A DNA stretch of 64,000 nucleotides, taken from positions 124,001 through 188,000 of the forward strand of contig NZ_JACJOU010000012.1 of assembly GCF_014695725.1 (NCBI RefSeq). The letters run 5' to 3'. The notes under the pieces are model-generated. The model made no database searches and was not told where the DNA came from. It saw nothing but the letters and a program-made list of their open reading frames with translations. The stretch is from Microcoleus sp. FACHB-672. Lineage in GTDB: Bacteria; Cyanobacteriota; Cyanobacteriia; Cyanobacteriales; Oscillatoriaceae. Positions 60,601 to 64,000 of this stretch are shown here, in pieces (within the stretch, counting starts at the first letter, position 1; the number at the start of each line of letters is the position of its first letter). The position numbers were made by a program, and so were the translations under genes.

Positions 60601-62073
60601 CGTAAATTTAAACGCATTCGAGAGTAAATTGAAAACGATTTTCTCCCACATTTCCCGATCTACAAACACGGGTTCGCCGAGTGGGGGACAATTGACGATG
60701 AAGCGCAAACTCGCTCGTTCGATGGCTGAGCGAAACACACTGGCAAGTTCTGCGGTGAATGTTGCCAAGTCAGTTGGCTGATAAACAGCTTGCACGCGCC
60801 CTGCTTCGAGGCGGGAAAAATCTAGCAGGGTATTCACAAGCTTGAGCAAGCGTAAGCTGTTGCGGTGGACTGTTTCCAGCTGTTCGCGATACCTGGGCGA
60901 GAGTGAGTCTTCCGGATCGGCCAAAATATCCTCAACCGGCCCCAGTAAAAGCGTCAGGGGGGTGCGAAACTCGTGACTGACGTTGCTAAAAAAGGCTGTC
61001 TTCGCCCGATCAATCTCGGCGAGTGCCTCAGATCGCTTGCGTTCTTCTTCGTAAGCGCGGGCGTTGGCGATGGCTGTAGCGATGTGGCCGGCTGCCAACT
61101 CAAAGAAATTTCGATAGTCTTCATCAAGTGCCCTACGTGGGCTAACACCGGCCACTAAAAGGCCGGCGGGTTGATTTTGGCCGGGTTGCGCCACCGGCAC
61201 TACAACGGCTGAGTTGTCAATTGCCGGGGAGTGGTTGTGAGTTGAGCCGGCCAAGCTTTGCCCATCATGACAAGCCGGTTCTGCTGCGTTTGTCTGTGTT
61301 TGGGCTAATAATGGCCAGCTTTTGGGAAATTCTTGCTCAGTAGATAAGTTTATCGTTTGGGGAGGCGGGGGTGCCGTGGGAGTTAACCCGGTTGTTCCCG
61401 CGAGATGGGCGGTGCGTCCCTCAGCGTCGAGCAAATAAAGTAAAGCAAAGGGAATGTCTGTGGGGTTGCCGGCCAGTGTTTTTAGGGCGATAGAGCAGGC
61501 ATCCCCAGCAGTTTTTGCTTCGGCAGCACCGGCAGCTAATTCGCGCAAGGTGCGCTGCCGGCGTTCCCTCAGCACGCGACTGGTGGTTTCGTTGACGGCT
61601 GTAAAGACTCCGCATACCTTACCGCTGTCGTCTCGAATCGCGCTATAGGAAAATGTGAAGTAGGTTTCTTCAACGTAGCCGCTGCGCTCCATTTCGAGCA
61701 ACAGATCGTCAGACCAAGTTGCCTCTCCTGTAGCGAATACACCCTCAAGCATTGGGCCAATGATTGGCCAAATTTCTGGCCAAACCTCACGTCCAGGTTT
61801 ACCTACAGATTTCGGGTGTCTTAGAGTGCCAAGAATTGGGATGTAGGCATCGTTATACAAAACAATCAGATCCGCACCCAACCAGAGAATCATCGGGAAG
61901 CGAGACGCCAGACAGATACTCAGGGCTGTGCGCCAGCTTTGGGGCCAGTTTTCCACCGGCCCAAGGGCTGTGCTTGACCAGTCGAGCGCTCGCATCAGGG
62001 CACCCATCTGTCCGCCGCCGGCGAACACATCTTCTGGTACAGTCGCCTTTATGGGATCTATCCAATTCTCCAT
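54604..62073 (-). CDS. Double hybrid histidine kinase with ten PAS domains
   Basis: 2489 residues. Order: PAS 1 (about 30-165), GAF 1 (about 170-340), HisKA 1 with His367, HATPase 1 (RDTGTGIPPEE, EGTGIGLALVQ), receiver 1 (about 646-770; ILSDVMMP), nine consecutive PAS/PAC modules (about 790-1900), GAF 2 (about 1910-2090), HisKA 2 with His2120, HATPase 2 (SDTGIGIKAEF, GLGLGLAIVRH) and receiver 2 (about 2370-2485; LVSDIGMPQEDGYAL). No membrane helix, so it is cytosolic. Two full kinase-receiver cassettes in one chain are unusual and suggest a fusion of two hybrid kinases, with a PAS array as the integrating middle. The ATG at 62073 has AAAGGAGA about 8 nt upstream; the upstream in-frame start at 62115 is less likely. 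Several internal antisense frames are shadows. Confidence 0.95.
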   Translation of the reverse strand: MENWIDPIKATVPEDVFAGGGQMGALMRALDWSSTALGPVENWPQSWRTALSICLASRFPMILWLGADLIVLYNDAYIPILGTLRHPKSVGKPGREVWPEIWPIIGPMLEGVFATGEATWSDDLLLEMERSGYVEETYFTFSYSAIRDDSGKVCGVFTAVNETTSRVLRERRQRTLRELAAGAAEAKTAGDACSIALKTLAGNPTDIPFALLYLLDAEGRTAHLAGTTGLTPTAPPPPQTINLSTEQEFPKSWPLLAQTQTNAAEPACHDGQSLAGSTHNHSPAIDNSAVVVPVAQPGQNQPAGLLVAGVSPRRALDEDYRNFFELAAGHIATAIANARAYEEERKRSEALAEIDRAKTAFFSNVSHEFRTPLTLLLGPVEDILADPEDSLSPRYREQLETVHRNSLRLLKLVNTLLDFSRLEAGRVQAVYQPTDLATFTAELASVFRSAIERASLRFIVNCPPLGEPVFVDREMWEKIVFNLLSNAFKFTFEGEIEVSLKIESEPLKINNQESSQPSFSILQVRDTGTGIPPEELPHLFQRFHRVRGASSRTHEGTGIGLALVQELVQLHGGTVEVSSQVGVGTTFTVSIPTGIRHLPADRIGGTRTLASTALGATAYIEEAQRWLPAPVETPQNPNPSPFPPSGKRILLADDSADMRDYVKGLLEQYYEVEAVADGAAALAAAREGSFDLILSDVMMPHLDGIGLLRELRAGTDTQQVPVILLSARSGEESSIEGLEAGADDYLIKPFSARELLARVRTHLQMAKLRQEATRREQQLRITAEAAQQQTINILESITDGFISLDREWRYTYVNQAAARMVGKTREELLGKNIWEVFPQAVGEIFYHECHRSFAQQAPATFEEFCFLNTWFENRTYPSPEGLSIYFRDITKRKRTEEELHQREQEFKALAENAPDVIARLDKNLRYLYMNQAVEQVTGMPPAFFIGKTLWELGLPAELLAKWEQTFRQALATGQQCVIENSFATPSGIKYYQSRIVPEFAKDGSTQSLLNITRDITELKQAETALRETNQMLQTLIQASPIAVIALDDHANIKMWSPAAEKIFGWTEQEVLNHLVPFVPPEKQEEFRALHKQNLQGQLVPGVEVCRQKKSGEKIDIAVWGAPLPDAEGNVSNAMALIADISERKRAEEALRKERDFTAAVLDTIGSLVVVLDRQGRIVSFNRACEQATGYTFNEVKGAYVWDKFIPPEQVEPVKRVFQNLQANELHNQYDNDWLTKDKRRRLIAWSNTILHDGAGEVEYIIGTGIDITERRQAEEALRQSEARFRRLAESNLMGIFFADFSGHITDANDAFLQMLGYTKEDLHSGALRWDVMTPPEYRRLDEQKIGEVKVSGNGTPWEKEYIRKDGTRVPVLVGTALLEESQENCVCFIVDLTERKRMEEALRFALQKLNFHVENTPLAVIEWDREFRVRRWSTSAERLFGWQPDEVIFKQPTEWSLIFDEDVEAVTTILSRLVNGIEVRNISYNRNYTKNGSVVVCEWYNSAQLDESGKLVSVLSLVLDVTERSSALAAVAQAKERFRIAAECASDLIYEWEINSRRVEWFGNIDEYLGYAPGEFPRTLQGWENVIHPDDRRRVMAAVEQHLKTGEPFLQEYRVQRQDGTLLYWVDRATILWDERGNPYKWIGVNTDITERHLAQEKILKLNQALERRVKELQTLLEVIPIGIGIAEDAECKTIRVNPAFAKQLKISPQINASLSAPAEEKPSSFKVYQNAKELSPEELPMQQAAANGVEILDAELDVVHEDGTIVKLLEYAAPLFDEAGNTRGCVAAFLDITERKQTEEALRLSEERYRSLAEALPQLVCLSTPDAAIEYCNQSWFDYTGLTLEETKQYGARQIVHPDDLRSFLMQWATSLKTGIGFSIEFRLRRADGVYRWHQGRTVPIKYQEDRILAWLGTATDTEDQKRAEEQERFLADASAVLAHSLEYQTTLDSVARLAVPRIADWCAIDMVESDGSIQSLAVAHVEPAKVELARQLQQRYPIDAKAHWGMPNVIRTGCSELYSEIPDQLLVTSAHDAEHLRILRELGLCSAMVVPLIARGRTLGAITFVLEGSDRRRYEASDLTLAEELAHRAAFAIHNARLYREAQEANRLKDEFLTTLSHELRTPLNSILGWTQFLLSRKFDEEKTRRALQTIERNARAQFQLIKDLLDVSRIITGKLRLNVRPIELMPIIEAAIDSVHPAADAKAIRIQSVLDPKAGLVSGDSDRLQQIVWNLLSNAIKFTPRGRVTITLERINSHVEIRVSDTGIGIKAEFLPFVFDRFRQADGSTTRESSGLGLGLAIVRHLAELHGGSVHASSPGEGLGSTFTVKLPLRAACSITGDPERVHPTVDSGVAFDLAPSLEGLRVLVVDDEADARDFLLTALEECGALVKTAGSVREAMAQIKQFNPNVLVSDIGMPQEDGYALIRQVRALDAERGEFLPAAALTAYAREEDRRRTLLAGFQIHMPKPVSPAELAAVVANLAGRTGQA

Positions 62074-62346
62074 CTGGGCGTCTCCTTTTGCGTCAACTCG
62101 CACGCAACTCTTCAAGCACTAAGGTATAAGAATTAGTTTACTGCCGGTATCCCTCATGTGTGGTAACTTGCCGGTCACCACGCATGAGGTGATTAACGTG
62201 ATGTCCTTGTTACAAAAACCGTAAGTTTTATACTTTTAAGATGTGTTTTCTTACGGCGAGGTACAGTCTTTTCCTGCCTACCTGCACTAGACTAGAGCTG
62301 CAACCCCATGCAATTCTTTGCCTAGCTTAATACGAGAGCATCGATT

Positions 62347-63186
62347 ATGGACTACCTTTTTGCAGTCGTCACCCCCCTTGCGGTGGCAATTATTGGTGGA
62401 TGTACTGTGCGCTCTGTGAAAATTATCAGTGAAGAAAATGAAGCCCTGGTTGAGCGACTGGGCAAATTCCATCGCAAACTGGAATCCGGTCTCAACTTTA
62501 TTAATCCTATCCTCGATACGGTTGTTTTAGAAGACACGCTCAGCGAACGAGTGTTGGAGCTGAAGCCAAGCCAAGCAATTACCAAAGATAATGTTTCGCT
62601 GATTATAGATGCAGTGCTTTACTGGCGGGTGATAGAACTAGAACTGGCTTATTACAAAGTTCAAGATATTGAAGAAGCGCTGAGAAAGTTGGTTCTTACC
62701 ACGCTCCGATCTGAGATTGGGGAGATGGATTTACAGAAGACTTTCTACTCCAGAAAAGATATTAATAAAGCGATGTTGCGAGAGTTGGATGATGTCACTG
62801 ACCGTTGGGGTGTTAAAGTGACCCGCGTTGAGGTGCAGGAAATTACGCCAACACCGAAAGTCATTGAAGCGATGGAGTTAAAACGAGCGGCGGAATTTAA
62901 AAAACAAGCAGATATTTTGGAGGCTGAGGGCACTGTGCGAGCAATGGAACTGCTTTCAACTGCCATCAAATCCCAGTCTAATAGTAAAGATATTTTGCAG
63001 TTTCTTGTGGCTCAAAGATATGTAGAAGCGAATCAAAAATTGAGTGAAAGCCCGAATGCAAAAATTGTTTTTATGGGTTCAGAACCTTTGGGTTCCTCAA
63101 TGGGTGAGTTGTTAAATAACTCGACGATTAGTCCTCCTGAAAGCAATGGCTCTAATTCAAGTTCTAAAAACCTGAGTTCGGGTTAA
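62347..63186 (+). CDS. SPFH/Band-7 (stomatin-like) membrane protein
   Basis: 279 residues. An N-terminal membrane anchor ([18 protein letters not shown], about 4-21) is followed by the Band-7 domain (about 25-185) with [35 protein letters not shown] and [17 protein letters not shown] helical region ends with [20 protein letters not shown], which drives oligomer assembly, and the C-terminal 40 residues are Ser/Asn-rich and disordered. SPFH proteins form large membrane cages that organise microdomains and proteases. Usually a NfeD partner gene lies next door; none is present here. ATG at 62347 without an obvious ribosome-binding site. Confidence 0.92.
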   Translation: MDYLFAVVTPLAVAIIGGCTVRSVKIISEENEALVERLGKFHRKLESGLNFINPILDTVVLEDTLSERVLELKPSQAITKDNVSLIIDAVLYWRVIELELAYYKVQDIEEALRKLVLTTLRSEIGEMDLQKTFYSRKDINKAMLRELDDVTDRWGVKVTRVEVQEITPTPKVIEAMELKRAAEFKKQADILEAEGTVRAMELLSTAIKSQSNSKDILQFLVAQRYVEANQKLSESPNAKIVFMGSEPLGSSMGELLNNSTISPPESNGSNSSSKNLSSG

Positions 63187-63527
63187 GCAGAAGGAAGGAA
63201 AAACGCATTGATATTGAGAGAGAGCTTCTTTGGCTGATGGCAATAGGCAATTAATCCACAGACTAAATTCACCAAGAAATTGACCGGATTGCGATGCCTA
63301 GAATGCTCAATGTCACAGATGTTTTTCAATTGGAAGGGTAATTGTCTCGATTATGGAGCGTTTGCGGATAAGCAGTTTATCTATCAGTGGCATCAGCTTA
63401 TTGTTCATATTGCGCTTCACCGAAGAGCAAAAAAGTTCTTCTAGACTAAGCATGGGACGAGCAAGTCTTGCTGTTGTCTGATAACTTTTAGCTGACTCGC
63501 TTGTCCCTTCCTTATCCCGAACTCAGG
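63187..63527. other. Intergenic region between convergent genes
   Basis: 341 bp between the SPFH gene and the convergent kinase fragment. No gene, repeat or convincing terminator was seen. Confidence 0.4.
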
Positions 63528-64000
63528 CTACTGGTAGTGTTTGAGAGGCAATTCAACTTGGAACTTTGAGCCTTTACTCACTTCACTTGTAACATGGATG
63601 TGCCCGCTATGAGCTTGGACAATTTGCTGGGTGATCGCCAACCCTAACCCAAAGCCGCCACTGTCTTGAGAACGCTGAGTGTCTACCCGGTAGAAGCGAT
63701 CAAAGATATAGGGGAGGTCGGTTTCTGGAATTCCAATACCTGTGTCGATTACTTGAATCATTGCCCAACCGAGGTGAGGCACCAGGCGAACCAGGATTGC
63801 GCCACCAGCAGGGGTATATTTACAGGCATTGTTGAGCAAATTTTTGATTGCTTGTTGTAGCAAATCAGGATCAGCCCACAGTTCGATCAGTTGCTCAGGC
63901 TGCTCGTAGGTCAGGTTGATAGTTTGCTGTTCTGCTAAGGTTGCAAACTGAGTTACCAAACTTTTGAGCAAATCGTTAAGGTTGATTAATTTGAGTGACT
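63528..64000 (-). CDS. Sensor histidine kinase, C-terminal HATPase part (partial)
   Basis: The frame is open to the right edge of the window, so the N-terminal sensor and HisKA regions lie outside. What remains is a complete HATPase domain: N-box LLNNACKYTPAGG, G1 VIDTGIGIPETDLP, F-box YIFDRFYRVD, G2 GGFGLGLAITQQIVQAHSG. The DTQRSQDSGGFGLGL wording is typical of membrane-bound two-component kinases related to RppB/NblS-like cyanobacterial sensors, but no specific name can be given. The chain ends with VELPLKHYQ and no receiver follows, so it is an orthodox kinase whose response regulator is probably further right. Confidence 0.9.
   Translation of the reverse strand, partial: SLKLINLNDLLKSLVTQFATLAEQQTINLTYEQPEQLIELWADPDLLQQAIKNLLNNACKYTPAGGAILVRLVPHLGWAMIQVIDTGIGIPETDLPYIFDRFYRVDTQRSQDSGGFGLGLAITQQIVQAHSGHIHVTSEVSKGSKFQVELPLKHYQ

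Overview
This window is chromosomal DNA from a cyanobacterium, most likely a filamentous, non-picoplanktonic one. The evidence is the cyanobacterial carotenoid genes (crtB next to crtP), a helical carotenoid protein of the OCP N-domain family, aromatic-carotenoid genes resembling cruE/cruH, an RRM-type RNA-binding protein with a Gly-rich tail, a class II aldolase, very large multi-PAS sensor kinases, and many short heptanucleotide repeat tracts (STRR type) at gene borders. The HIP1 octamer GCGATCGC, common in many cyanobacteria, is rare here, while GCCGGC is extremely frequent. I cannot name the genus with confidence. I see no tRNA, rRNA, CRISPR array or insertion sequence.

Layout. 0-9.6 kb: a degenerate M48 peptidase-like membrane protein cut by the left edge, an rbp gene behind a 1-kb leader, an unknown small protein, an EAL phosphodiesterase, crtP-crtB (minus strand), a CheY-like regulator and an ABM-domain protein. 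9.9-13 kb: dnaK-dnaJ. 13.8-26.9 kb, all plus strand: a signalling block. It starts with an ammonium transporter fused to a hybrid histidine kinase with two receivers, then a sister hybrid kinase with two receivers, a lone receiver, a receiver-adenylate cyclase and a PAS-GAF histidine kinase. 27-36.4 kb: housekeeping genes (surE, a zinc-ribbon membrane protein, dtd, a HAD phosphatase, mreBCD on the minus strand, ssb, SIMPL, EVE and SRPBCC proteins). 36.4-41.3 kb: a Rieske oxygenase and a CrtU/CruE-like desaturase carrying an inserted Rieske domain (minus strand), divergent from a two-gene ABC-2 exporter. 41.4-49.7 kb: a 1985-residue Ser/Thr kinase-AAA-GAF-PAS-adenylate cyclase, class II fructose-bisphosphate aldolase and a SOUL heme-binding protein. 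49.9-54.2 kb: a GT61-type glycosyltransferase, an exported DUF1400/alpha-beta hydrolase and an orphan HCP. 54.6-64 kb: a 2489-residue sensor with two complete histidine kinase modules and ten PAS domains, an SPFH protein, and the 3' part of another kinase running off the right edge.

How the genes may work together. The most system-like part is 13.8-26.9 kb. An ammonium-sensing transporter-kinase, receivers and a cyclase whose receiver could be the phosphorelay target suggest a link from ammonium status to cAMP. A GTA-N8-TAC (NtcA-type) sequence lies about 360 bp upstream of the first gene. The 36.4-41.3 kb block is the best candidate pathway: aromatisation of beta-carotene rings and oxidation of their methyl groups (synechoxanthin-like), possibly with its own exporter. 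A second cyclase, of the Thr (class IIIb) type, is built into the giant Ser/Thr kinase, so the window encodes both main cyclase subclasses.

Start codons were re-chosen for many genes by ribosome-binding site or family start. Family assignments come from motifs read by eye; no database search was run.
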